Shown one piece after another: positions 23,006 to 30,086 of a stretch of DNA of 47,383 nt (positions are counted from its first letter, which is position 1; the number at the start of each line of letters is the position of its first letter). Origin of the DNA: Nanobdellota archaeon (GTDB lineage Archaea > Nanobdellota > Nanobdellia > Pacearchaeales > GW2011-AR1); NCBI GenBank assembly GCA_030647965.1, contig JAUSIT010000007.1, positions 1 through 47,383 of the forward strand. Direction: 5' to 3'. The position numbers were made by a program, and so were the translations under genes. The notes below the pieces were generated by a model. It was not told where the DNA came from. It made no database searches and worked only from the letters and a program-made list of their open reading frames with translations.

Positions 23006-23473
23006 ATGATAGATTTAATGAAATATACTTATATAATGGAGCCAGAAAAAATTGAAAATGAACTTGAAGCTCTTTGGCAAAAATATAAAAAAATAATAGA
23101 CAAGAAAAATCCAAGTTGGGAAGAAATTAATGAGGCTAGGGCAATTCTATTTTTAACAGGAGATATTTATTGCGAACAAATTGCAGTTGGGGCAATTGAA
23201 AGAAGATTGCATCTTTTAAAAGAAAAAATATCTTTGATTGAATTTTTTGATTTAATTGACAAGAATTCTGAAAAATTAAAAGAATTAAGAAAAGACGAAC
23301 TTTTTGCAAAATTGGAAAAATTTTACAGGATAATAAAAAAATACAAGAATAAATACAACGAAGGAAAATACTATCTTGATGAAGAAAAATTTTTAAAAAA
23401 ATATGAAGAAGTAAATCCTGATAAAGAGATGAAGATTGGTTATAAAGGAAAATTTATTAAAAATCAAAAATGA
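23006..23473 (+). CDS. Unknown protein, mainly helical
   Basis: 155 aa, Lys/Glu-rich, predicted almost wholly alpha-helical. A later in-frame ATG at 23036 (MEPEKIENELEALWQKYKK) may be the real start, since AT-rich promoter-like sequence lies before it. Overlaps the next gene (DUF192) by 4 bases, so the two are coupled. No motif recognised. Confidence 0.55.
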   Translation: MIDLMKYTYIMEPEKIENELEALWQKYKKIIDKKNPSWEEINEARAILFLTGDIYCEQIAVGAIERRLHLLKEKISLIEFFDLIDKNSEKLKELRKDELFAKLEKFYRIIKKYKNKYNEGKYYLDEEKFLKKYEEVNPDKEMKIGYKGKFIKNQK

Positions 23474-23781
23474 AAATCAAAATAAAAGGAGTTGCAATTG
23501 ACGCCAAAGAATGCAAATCTATCTGGTCAAAGTTTAGCGGCTTAATGTTCAGAAAAACTAGCCCGCCTCTTCTTTTTGTTTTCAACAAAGAAAAAACTCT
23601 TTCAATTCACTCCCTATTCTGCATGCCTTTTATTGCAGTCTGGCTTAATAAAAACAAAAAACCAACAAAAATCATCGAGGTAAAAAAGACGATGTTTAAT
23701 ATTTCTGGAAAAGGAATGTATCTGTTGGAGATAGCTGAATCTGATAAATCCAATTATAAGAAAATATTGTCATCACTTTAG
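23470..23781 (+). CDS. DUF192 family protein
   Basis: 103 aa. SKFSGLMFRKTSPPLLFVFNKEKTLSIHSLFCMPFIAVWLNKNKKPTKIIEVKK contains the DUF192 signature (GLMFR, SIHxxFM-like, LNKNxxV). The domain is a small beta-barrel-like fold of unknown biochemical role, common in archaea. There is no signal peptide here. Confidence 0.85.
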   Translation: MKIKIKGVAIDAKECKSIWSKFSGLMFRKTSPPLLFVFNKEKTLSIHSLFCMPFIAVWLNKNKKPTKIIEVKKTMFNISGKGMYLLEIAESDKSNYKKILSSL

Positions 23782-23829
23782 AATTACTACTCTAGAAAAG
23801 TTTTTAAAGAAAAAATACTGACTATTTTC

Positions 23830-25281
23830 ATGGATATTAACAAAGCAAATCCGGTTGAATTGTATAAAAATTTTCAGGGATACGGAGGATTTAAAGAATT
23901 ATATAACAGTGGAAAAAGGATTTTAAGAGATACTTCTATTGAAATATTCCTTGCAGGGGCAATTGGCCTTTTTGCCGGGGGAATATTAATGTATGGTAAA
24001 GAAAAAGCAAGAGAAGCTTCTATTCCATTAGGATTTTCAGAAATATCGCAAATTGAAAGAGATGCTAAAAGATATGGACAAACTGTAACAGGAATGAATG
24101 AATATTTGCCTAAAGTTAATGATTTAACAATGAAAGTTTTTGAATCATGGAATTTATCTAATGAGAGAATAATTCTTGGAAAAAATACTCAAGCATTTGC
24201 AAAAGAACTTGATATGAATATGGACAAATCATTAAAAGTTCATCATTATAATTTGGGGATGTTATTAAATGATGCCCCAAGATTAAGCAAAAATGCACTA
24301 ACTTCTTGGAAAGATTTTATAGATGTTTCATTAAAAATGAATAAAGTAAATAATGAATTTAATGAATCTTGGGATGATATTCATACAGATAATTATCACA
24401 CAGAAGTATATACTGAAACAGTCAGCGATGGTGATGGAAAAAGCCATACTGAAACAAGAACGAGGCAGGTTTATGATGATACTACTCATAGATATAGATA
24501 TGATCGACAGCATGGAGAACTAGCTTCACAAAAAATTGATGAAGTTATAAAAATACATCCTGAATTGAAATTCAATGAAGGATTAAGAACTGCTTCAAAA
24601 ACAAATGCAGAAGGAGAATATGCTGCAGATAAAAGCAGAAAAAATATAAAGAAAAATAAGGCCAGATTAGATCGGATAGAATTAACAAATATTGCAAATA
24701 CTTGGATGGCCGGTTCAACCTTAATGACTAATCTTGGGGAAATCTCTTTAGGTTATGGTTCTGTAAGAAAAGATGCAGATTTATGGAGAACTGCAAAAAC
24801 AACTTCAAAGAATGAAACACATACAAATACTTATCAGGGCAGAAATGATCCTCAGATGCCCAGAGAATTTAGAGTTGCAGAAACTACTCTTGAAGACGGA
24901 AAAAATCTTTGCAGATTAATTGATGAAGTTACTTTAGGAATGGAATTTACAAAAAATCAAACCCCTATTTTAAAAAATAAAATAAATGAATTTATTGCAG
25001 TATCTTTAGAAAATAAAAAAGGAAATGCTGAGAAATTAAAAAAAGAGATAATGGATATGGCTATTGATATTTATCAAGCGAATTTCAAAAAAGGTTTTGA
25101 TGTTAAAAGATTTAGGGCAGGAATGGTTATTTTAGGAAGTTTCCTGGGTGGGCTTGTAGGTGCTGGAGCAGGTGCAGGATTGGATAAACTAGGCGATAAA
25201 TTTAATTGGTATGGAAAAGGCAGAAGAGAGGAAAGATATTTACCTTATTCAAGAGATCCTTATTATTTTAACAGGTTTTAG
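23830..25281 (+). CDS. Large protein with hydrophobic segments at both ends, unknown
   Basis: 483 aa. One hydrophobic segment is at about 38-60 (IFLAGAIGLFAGGILMYG) and a glycine-rich one at about 438-460 (MVILGSFLGGLVGAGAGAG), separated by a long, mainly helical, polar region. Residues 180-220 carry a hydrophilic insert with YHTEVYTETVSDGDGKSHTET and YDDTTHRYRYDRQHGEL. The ends may sit in a membrane with the middle on one side. No family recognised. It is followed directly by the folded region 25288-25497. Confidence 0.6.
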   Translation: MDINKANPVELYKNFQGYGGFKELYNSGKRILRDTSIEIFLAGAIGLFAGGILMYGKEKAREASIPLGFSEISQIERDAKRYGQTVTGMNEYLPKVNDLTMKVFESWNLSNERIILGKNTQAFAKELDMNMDKSLKVHHYNLGMLLNDAPRLSKNALTSWKDFIDVSLKMNKVNNEFNESWDDIHTDNYHTEVYTETVSDGDGKSHTETRTRQVYDDTTHRYRYDRQHGELASQKIDEVIKIHPELKFNEGLRTASKTNAEGEYAADKSRKNIKKNKARLDRIELTNIANTWMAGSTLMTNLGEISLGYGSVRKDADLWRTAKTTSKNETHTNTYQGRNDPQMPREFRVAETTLEDGKNLCRLIDEVTLGMEFTKNQTPILKNKINEFIAVSLENKKGNAEKLKKEIMDMAIDIYQANFKKGFDVKRFRAGMVILGSFLGGLVGAGAGAGLDKLGDKFNWYGKGRREERYLPYSRDPYYFNRF

Positions 25282-25287
25282 ATTTAA

Positions 25288-25497
25288 GCGACGAGAGTTA
25301 CTATATAATCAGAAAAACAATGACTTCTAAATAAATAAAATCGTTGTTTTTCGGACCTCAAGAATTATTAATTCTTGATGGTGCTCAAGATTTTACAATC
25401 TTGACATGCTCAGGAAAAAATTTACATTGCGACGGTGTCACCTAAAAGAAGCTACATTTTTTCCTGACATGGCGAAAACTCTCAAAAATCCCGTCGG
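25288..25497. ncRNA. Candidate structured RNA or DNA structure with four arms, strand uncertain
   Basis: Ends pair: CGACG-GAGAGTT (25289-25299) with AACTCTC (25477-25483) and CGTCG (25492-25496). Inside are four arms. GAAAAACAA/TTGTTTTTC is the first, near 25312-25351. CAAGAATT/AATTCTTG is at about 25359-25377, TCAAGAT/ATCTTGA at about 25385-25404, and TCAGGAAAAAA/TTTTTTCCTGA at about 25410-25466. Arms 3 and 4 each end in the same CAT bulge after the stem. The element TTTATATATAAA at 25513-25524 is symmetric and about 26 bases from 25492, so a minus-strand transcript could start at the outer stem. Motifs for SRP RNA, RNase P RNA or 5S rRNA were not found. Confidence 0.5.
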
Positions 25498-25512
25498 TAA
25501 AAAATAGAAAGG

Positions 25513-25524
25513 TTTATATATAAA
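25513..25524. promoter_or_regulatory. Palindromic TATA element TTTATATATAAA
   Basis: A symmetric box preceding the 41-aa basic-protein gene, whose transcript would start near 25545 and carry a strong ribosome-binding site, GGAGGT at 25557-25562, 8 bases before the ATG. In the other direction it could drive the structured region ending at 25492. It is one of the few well-formed Shine-Dalgarno sites in the window. Confidence 0.5.
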
Positions 25525-25570
25525 AAAACTTTAAGTTATTTAATAATCTTTAAAAAGGAGGTCAAAAAAA

Positions 25571-25696
25571 ATGGGCAGTATAATCTTAAAAAACGCAATT
25601 AAAAGAAAACCTGGTTATCTTTATTATGTAGATGGCAAGGGAAACGTCTGCGAAGCTAAAATGGCTCGAGGCGGAAAAAAGAAAAAGAAAAAGTAA
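25571..25696 (+). CDS. 41-aa conserved basic protein (KRKPGYLYYVDGKGNVCEAKMARGG type)
   Basis: Begins MGSIILKNAI, continues with KRKPGYLYYVDGKGNVCEAK and ends MARGGKKKKKK. I recognise this KPGYLYYxDxxGNVCExKMARGG pattern as a small widely found protein of unknown function in archaea and some bacteria. It has one Cys and a polylysine tail, suggesting RNA or ribosome association (inference). A perfect GGAGGT ribosome-binding site and a following terminator suggest a highly expressed single gene. It is below usual gene-caller length limits. Confidence 0.8.
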   Translation: MGSIILKNAIKRKPGYLYYVDGKGNVCEAKMARGGKKKKKK

Positions 25697-25724
25697 ATAA
25701 ACTTAATTTTTAGAATCATATTCA

Positions 25725-25772
25725 ATGAACTGGCCAAAGGGAAGGTCAGTTCATTCTTTATTTTTTTATTTT
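25725..25772 (+). terminator. Hairpin plus T-tract terminator after the 41-aa gene
   Basis: ATGAACTGGCC (25725-25735) pairs with GGTCAGTTCAT (25744-25754), 11 base pairs including one G-U, and is followed by a run rich in T to about 25772. The same hairpin lies just beyond the end of the convergent nucleotidyltransferase gene and may serve both. Confidence 0.7.
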
Positions 25773-25773
25773 T

Positions 25774-26685
25774 TTATTTTGTTTTTATTTTTAATTCATT
25801 TCTTACAATTTCTTCATCTTCAGGGTTTGTAATTCCTATCCATTTTTCTTTTGTTGGGTAAATTTCAAGAATTAGTTCATTATTTTTTATTAATTCATTT
25901 AATTCTTTTGGCAATAAACATTCTATTGTTCTATTGTCTTTATTTTCTTCTTTGAATTTAGTAAGTATTTTATCTAATTGAGTTATAACCTTGGGATTAA
26001 GTGCAAAAATATTCATACTACAAAAATCATTTTCAGAAAGCATTTTTTCTTTAAGATTATCTTTAGTTATTCCTAGTTCTTCTCTTAGAGATAATACTTT
26101 ATTACTCAAACTGGGTGTAATACCCTGCACCCTGGTGCAATTCGTCGTTCCCAGTTTGAGGTTTAAAAAATACTCCTCAGTTTGCTGTGATTGGGATTTT
26201 TTATTGTCTTTTATTTGAAATATACCTCGATTAACACTCCCCTTATCATAAAGAACATCTCCCAATTTATAACCAATAGTTGCACAATCTTTTTTATTAT
26301 TTATATGCTCTGTTAATAATCTAAAAACTTCTTGGCCATAAATATCATCCCCATTACAAACTACAAAAGAGCAATCAATTACTTTTCTTGCAGAGCATAG
26401 CGAATCTACTGTTCCCCAAGGTTTATCTCTTTCTTTAGGATTAAATTCTTGTTTTGCATAATAAACAGGAATTCCTTGATAGTCATCTCCAAACATTTCT
26501 TTAAATGGCTGTTCTGTTTTATTTCCAACAATAAAAACTATTTTTGTAAACCCTGCCTTTAGTGCCTGATTTAGCGAATACTCTATTAGTGTTTCATTAT
26601 TTGGTCCAACTTTTGCAAGTTGTTTTATTTTTCCTCCAAATCTGCTAGACATTCCTGCAACCATATATACTAGTGCTATTTCCAT
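25774..26685 (-). CDS. Sugar-phosphate nucleotidyltransferase-like protein
   Basis: 303 aa. VYMVAGMSSRFGGKIKQLAKVG is the nucleotide-binding start of the NTP-transferase fold, and FVVCNGDDIYGQEVFRLL the metal-binding D-x-D-like strand. SVNRGIFQI and FCSMNIFALNP are later conserved parts. Proteins of this kind activate a sugar-1-phosphate with an NTP. Between FQIKDN and KVLSLREELGI there is an extra stretch of about 34 residues encoded by the palindromic insertion at 26103-26205. The specific sugar cannot be told. Confidence 0.8.
   Translation of the reverse strand: MEIALVYMVAGMSSRFGGKIKQLAKVGPNNETLIEYSLNQALKAGFTKIVFIVGNKTEQPFKEMFGDDYQGIPVYYAKQEFNPKERDKPWGTVDSLCSARKVIDCSFVVCNGDDIYGQEVFRLLTEHINNKKDCATIGYKLGDVLYDKGSVNRGIFQIKDNKKSQSQQTEEYFLNLKLGTTNCTRVQGITPSLSNKVLSLREELGITKDNLKEKMLSENDFCSMNIFALNPKVITQLDKILTKFKEENKDNRTIECLLPKELNELIKNNELILEIYPTKEKWIGITNPEDEEIVRNELKIKTK
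26103..26205. repeat. Palindromic insertion inside the nucleotidyltransferase gene
   Basis: CTCAAACTGGG (26105-26115) pairs with CCCAGTTTGAG (26150-26160), 11 perfect base pairs. Between them is TGCACC-CT-GGTGCA (26126-26139), and a third related copy CTCAGTTTG follows at about 26177-26185. The patch is GC-richer than its surroundings. It encodes residues that have no counterpart in the expected protein family pattern, yet the reading frame is kept. Confidence 0.6.
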
Positions 26686-26733
26686 TTTTTATTAAATGAA
26701 AACTTATTTATAATGATTCTTATATTTTATATC

Positions 26734-27723
26734 ATGTATATCTTAGGCATAGAATCAACAGCACACACATTTGGAGTTGCTTTAGTGGATGAGAACTTTA
26801 AAATTCTCGTAAATATTAAAGATACTTATACTACTGAAAAAGGGGGAATAATCCCTCTAGAGGCTGCAAAACATCACAGAGAGTTTGCTGAAACTCTTTA
26901 TCAAAAAGCACTAATTGATGCAAAAATAAATGAAAAAGAAATAAAAGCAATTGCTTTTTCAAATGCTCCGGGTTTAGCTCCTTGTTTAATTGAAGGAATG
27001 AAATTTGCAAAATTACTTTCTAAAAAATTAAATCTTCCTTTAATCCCAATTAATCATTGCATTGCTCATTTAGAAATAGGAGAAATTACAGGAGCAAAAG
27101 ATCCTGTGTTATTATATGCCTCTGGAGCAAATACTCAGATTATTGCATATGAAGCAGGAAAATACAGAATTTTTGGAGAAACTTTAGATGTTGGAATTGG
27201 AAATTTTATTGATAATTTCGCAAGATATGCTGGAATGGGTTTTCCAGGAGGCCCAAAGATTGCAGTTTTAGCATCTAAATCTAAAAATTATATTGAACTT
27301 CCTTATTCAATAAAAGGAATGGATGTTGCTTTTTCAGGAATGCTTACAAAATTAAACCAGATGTTAAATAGTAAAAAATACTCTTTAGAGGATTTATCTT
27401 TTTCATTGCAAGAAACCGCATTTGCAATGCTTGTTGAAGCAGCAGAAAGAGCTTTAGCTCATACAGGAAAAAAAGAATTACTTTTGGGAGGAGGAGTTGC
27501 ATGCAATACTAGATTGCAAGAAATGTGTAAGATAATGTGCAAAGAAAGAAATGTGAAATTTTTTGTTCCGGAAAACTCTCTCTTAGTTGACAATGCAGGA
27601 ATGATTGCTTATTTAGGTTTGAAAATGTTCAAAAAAGGAATTTTTACACAAGCTAAAGATATTGATAAAATAGACATTGCCCCAAGACAAAGAACAGATG
27701 ACATCAAAGTTTTATGGAAATAA
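26734..27723 (+). CDS. kae1: KEOPS subunit Kae1 (tRNA threonylcarbamoyladenosine transferase)
   Basis: 329 aa from the ATG at 26734. MYILGIESTAHTFGVALVDE, AFSNAPGLAPCLIEGMKFAK, PLIPINHCIAHLEIG with metal-binding His at 108 and 112, and LLYASGANTQIIAYE are Kae1/TsaD signatures. VDNAGMIAYLG near the end is also conserved. It transfers threonylcarbamoyl to A37 of ANN-decoding tRNAs, such as the tRNA-Ile in this window. An ATG at 26713 would add seven hydrophobic residues; the box TTATTTATAATG near 26704-26715 is too close to it and fits 26734. The Bud32 kinase is not fused. Confidence 0.95.
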   Translation: MYILGIESTAHTFGVALVDENFKILVNIKDTYTTEKGGIIPLEAAKHHREFAETLYQKALIDAKINEKEIKAIAFSNAPGLAPCLIEGMKFAKLLSKKLNLPLIPINHCIAHLEIGEITGAKDPVLLYASGANTQIIAYEAGKYRIFGETLDVGIGNFIDNFARYAGMGFPGGPKIAVLASKSKNYIELPYSIKGMDVAFSGMLTKLNQMLNSKKYSLEDLSFSLQETAFAMLVEAAERALAHTGKKELLLGGGVACNTRLQEMCKIMCKERNVKFFVPENSLLVDNAGMIAYLGLKMFKKGIFTQAKDIDKIDIAPRQRTDDIKVLWK

Positions 27724-27735
27724 AACTTTGGAGCC

Positions 27736-27771
27736 ACGAAATCTAACTATCGAGAACTATTAAGATTTCGT
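27736..27771 (+). terminator. Hairpin after kae1
   Basis: ACGAAATCT (27736-27744) pairs perfectly with AGATTTCGT (27763-27771), loop of 18. There is no T-tract directly behind it, so it may be an attenuating or processing structure rather than a classical terminator. Confidence 0.4.
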
Positions 27772-27836
27772 TGGTGTATTAGTTAATTGGAAATAAAGAC
27801 CAAAATCTTTATAAAAACATATTTATGCTAACTTCT

Positions 27837-28094
27837 ATGGTATTTGAATATTTTACCGGAATTGAATTTAATTCTCGAAGTGGGGAGTATAAAAGTAATC
27901 CAACTAGTTCTGCTTCAGAAGCATTTGAGGTAGCAAGAATTGGAAACGCAAAAAAATATTCGCAGGTAACATTATATGTTAAAAAAGATGAAAAAATAGT
28001 AGGAATTCCTTATTCAGAATTAAATCATTTGGAAAATTCTGGAGTACATTTAGAAGAGAAATTAAGAGAATTAGCGGAAGAGAAGTTTAATTAA
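27837..28094 (+). CDS. 85-aa unknown protein
   Basis: MVFEYFTGIEFNSRSGEYKSNP followed by EAFEVARIGNAKKYSQVTLYVKKDEKIVGIPYSEL. Not recognised; soluble with a mixed alpha/beta look. An ATG at 27825 would add MLTS, but TTTATAAAA at 27808-27816 is about 26 bases before 27837, the spacing used by neighbours. Monocistronic. Confidence 0.55.
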   Translation: MVFEYFTGIEFNSRSGEYKSNPTSSASEAFEVARIGNAKKYSQVTLYVKKDEKIVGIPYSELNHLENSGVHLEEKLRELAEEKFN

Positions 28095-28114
28095 TATATC
28101 TTTTTTATAATACA

Positions 28115-28423
28115 TTATTTTTGAATAAAATATGAGGGAAAATTTTTTTGAGCACATATTTTTATTTTATTTCTTATAAATTCTTGATTAGGACTACCTG
28201 CGCCCCTATGATTTTTAGTATAATATTCCATTGCATCATTTAATGTATCAAATCTTTTTACAAATTTTACATCCCAGCATTCTGAAGCATACATTTGGCC
28301 TTCACTATATCTTATATTAACAGAACTGTTATTATCTTCTTCTATTTTTCCAAAACCCAAAGGCCCAAAAAAATTTCTATACACTGCCCAGGGTTTTTCA
28401 ATCTCTTTTATCTCTTTTTCCAT
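28115..28423 (-). CDS. 102-aa unknown protein
   Basis: Begins MEKEIKEIEKPWAVYRNFFGPLGFGKIEED and has aromatic-rich middle sequence (YASECWDVKFVKRFDTLNDAMEYYTKNHRGAGSP). No hydrophobic segment. Box ATTTAAAATAAT at about 28440-28450. Convergent with the preceding gene. Not recognised. Confidence 0.5.
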   Translation of the reverse strand: MEKEIKEIEKPWAVYRNFFGPLGFGKIEEDNNSSVNIRYSEGQMYASECWDVKFVKRFDTLNDAMEYYTKNHRGAGSPNQEFIRNKIKICAQKNFPSYFIQK

Positions 28424-28500
28424 AATTAAAATAATTTTATATTATTTAAAAGAATTTATATTGTCAAATACCTAAGAAATTTAATAATTAAATCAAGAGA

Positions 28501-28965
28501 TTATTTTGTATTAATTGATATCTTCCATTTGCAATAAACATTATCTTTTGGATTTTCCGTTGGTCCACGCAAATTTTCTACTTTGGAAATTGGATTAATT
28601 TCCTTGCAGAATTCTTCTAAAAATCTTCCATGAGAACCAGTGCAGCAATAAAGAAGTTCACCAGTATTTTTTAGCCAGTGTTCTTGAAAAATACAATTTT
28701 TTGCCTGCAATACTAAATAATTATCATTTTTTTCCACAAGTTCAACATCTTCCTGAAACCAATGACTTTCTTTTAGTGCATTAAACATGTAATCAGAAGT
28801 ATTTGTATCGCCAGGTATTTGTTCTTTGATTAATTGCGCCATTTTCTTGCCTACCCTTGGGACTACTTGTCTGTCTGCTTCAATAGCTATTTCTTTATTT
28901 TGAGAGTATACTTCTAAAAACCATGTGAAATAAAGTCTATTAAACATATCTCTATCGAATATCAT
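28501..28965 (-). CDS. 154-aa unknown Cys-containing protein
   Basis: Starts MIFDRDMFNRLYFTWFLEVY at ATG 28965; a TTG at 28974 is possible but ATTTATAAGATC at 28985-28996 is 25 bases before the ATG. The C-terminal half has AKNCIFQEHWLKNTGELLYCCTGSHGRFLEEFC and ends with VYCKWKISIN. The spacing CC-x-GSHG resembles the cofactor or metal-binding loop of V4R-like or heme/thiol domains, but I cannot assign it. Monocistronic. Confidence 0.5.
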   Translation of the reverse strand: MIFDRDMFNRLYFTWFLEVYSQNKEIAIEADRQVVPRVGKKMAQLIKEQIPGDTNTSDYMFNALKESHWFQEDVELVEKNDNYLVLQAKNCIFQEHWLKNTGELLYCCTGSHGRFLEEFCKEINPISKVENLRGPTENPKDNVYCKWKISINTK

Positions 28966-29023
28966 GGAGAACAAGATAATAACGATCTTATAAATATTTC
29001 TATATATAAAATGCCTAAGAAAG

Positions 29024-29033
29024 TTTTATAAAC
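29024..29033 (+). promoter_or_regulatory. TATA box of the rpl7ae operon
   Basis: TTTTATAAAC at about 29024-29033 predicts a transcript start near 29052, about 70 bases before the rpl7ae ATG. This places the kink-turn (29056-29077) at the very 5' end of the message. Confidence 0.6.
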
Positions 29034-29055
29034 CCGGATTTCACATTAATAATAA

Positions 29056-29077
29056 CCAATGACCTAAATTAGGGAGG
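29056..29077 (+). promoter_or_regulatory. Kink-turn in the rpl7ae leader (candidate autoregulatory site)
   Basis: Read as RNA: CC-AAU-GA-CCUA-AAU-UAGG-GA-GG. C stem CC/GG, a 3-base bulge AAU with U in the last position, tandem sheared G-A/A-G pairs, then NC stem CCUA/UAGG with a 3-base loop. This is the consensus arrangement bound by L7Ae. L7Ae is known to repress its own mRNA through a kink-turn in Sulfolobus, so feedback control is likely. The C stem is only two base pairs. Confidence 0.65.
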
Positions 29078-29122
29078 AGAATATTCTTTCTGATTTAGAA
29101 AATTAAATTTGTGGAGTTAAAA

Positions 29123-29422
29123 ATGGTTTCAATATATGATGTTGTAGAAAAAGTAAGCAAATCTGGAAAAATAGACAAAGGAATAAATGAAGCAACAAAA
29201 GCTGCAGAAAGAGGAGCTGCAAAGTTAATTGTAGTTGCAAAAGATGTAAGTCCAAAAGAATTAACTCAACATATACCTATTCTTTGCAAAGAAAAAGGAA
29301 TAAAATTTGTTGAAGTTGATTCAAAGCAAAAACTTGGAATTGCAGCTGGGATTAATGTTTCATGTTCTGCTATTGCTGTTATGGATTCTGGCGATGCTGA
29401 AAAAGATATTAAAGCTTTATAA
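29123..29422 (+). CDS. rpl7ae: Ribosomal protein eL8 / L7Ae
   Basis: 99 aa from the ATG at 29123 (TGGAG eight bases before it is a ribosome-binding site; an upstream GTG at 29111 is less likely). GKIDKGINEATKAAERGAAKLIVVAKDVSPKELTQHIPILCKEKGIKF is the L7Ae/L30e fold including its kink-turn binding loop. It is somewhat shorter than the usual 115-125 aa. It binds kink-turns in 23S rRNA, box C/D and H/ACA RNAs and RNase P RNA. First gene of L7Ae-S28e-L24e, a canonical archaeal order. Confidence 0.95.
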   Translation: MVSIYDVVEKVSKSGKIDKGINEATKAAERGAAKLIVVAKDVSPKELTQHIPILCKEKGIKFVEVDSKQKLGIAAGINVSCSAIAVMDSGDAEKDIKAL

Positions 29423-29435
29423 TTCTTAATTAACG

Positions 29436-29756
29436 ATGGGAAAACAAAAAACAGAAAATAAAGAAGAAAAGAAGCAACAACAGGAAAAGAAATCTGGAGC
29501 TTCTAAAGGTTCTGAAAAAATTATGGAAGCAGGCGGAGCTGTACCTGCAGTTGTTGAAATGTTAGCTGGAAGAACAGGAACAAGAGGAGAAATTACTCAA
29601 GTTAAATGCAGAGTTTTACAAGGAAGAAATAAAGGAAAACAATTAAGAAGAAATGTAAAAGGGCCTGTAAGAAAAAGAGATATTTTAATGTTAAGAGAAA
29701 CAGAAATTGAAGCAAGAAGATTACAAAGTAAAATATCAAAAGGAGCGTTTAGTTAA
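29436..29756 (+). CDS. rps28e: Small ribosomal subunit protein eS28 with N-terminal extension
   Basis: 106 aa. Residues 38-106, [62 protein letters not shown], are a complete eS28 of about 70 aa. The first ~37 residues are a Lys/Glu/Gln-rich, disordered extension ([15 protein letters not shown]). It binds at the mRNA exit channel of the 30S subunit. Followed after one base by eL24. Confidence 0.94.
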   Translation: MGKQKTENKEEKKQQQEKKSGASKGSEKIMEAGGAVPAVVEMLAGRTGTRGEITQVKCRVLQGRNKGKQLRRNVKGPVRKRDILMLRETEIEARRLQSKISKGAFS

Positions 29757-29757
29757 A

Positions 29758-29940
29758 ATGCCAAAATGTACATTTTGCAAAAGAAGTTATGAATGGCCAA
29801 GAGGCATATCTATAGTTCAAAAAGAAGGAACTGTAAAATTTTATTGTTCTTCAAAATGCAGAAAAAATGATGAAATGGGAAGAAATAGTAAAAAAGTTAA
29901 GTGGGTTATTAAGCAAGAAAAAGAGCAAAAAACTGCATAA
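29758..29940 (+). CDS. rpl24e: Large ribosomal subunit protein eL24
   Basis: 60 aa starting MPKCTFCKRSYEWPRGI at 29758. Two zinc-binding Cys pairs C4-x2-C7 and C-x3-C (YCSSKC) with RNSKKVKW are typical of eL24. AAAGGAGCG precedes the ATG as a ribosome-binding site. The frame is open upstream to 29707, but those codons overlap eS28 and are not used. Confidence 0.95.
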   Translation: MPKCTFCKRSYEWPRGISIVQKEGTVKFYCSSKCRKNDEMGRNSKKVKWVIKQEKEQKTA

Positions 29941-30086
29941 ATTTCTAAAAATATAGCATTATATTTTAATTTAAAATTCTTATAAAAAATAGTTTTATCG
30001 ACGATAATTTTACAGAAAGCTTTATAAACTAAGTGTAACTTTTAGTAGTATAAATTTGTATTTTATTATAGGGGGAATTAAAAAAA

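Noticed and set aside
25288-25497. The four-arm region as RNase P RNA or SRP RNA
   Set aside because: Conserved helix-P4 bases and the SRP domain IV loop (GGAAGG-type) are absent on both strands; CAGAAA occurs but in the wrong order.
27730-27790. Hairpin after kae1 as a fifth copy of the dispersed family
   Set aside because: Only GGAGCCAC resembles a family block; the rest, including the CTAG centre and loops, is different.
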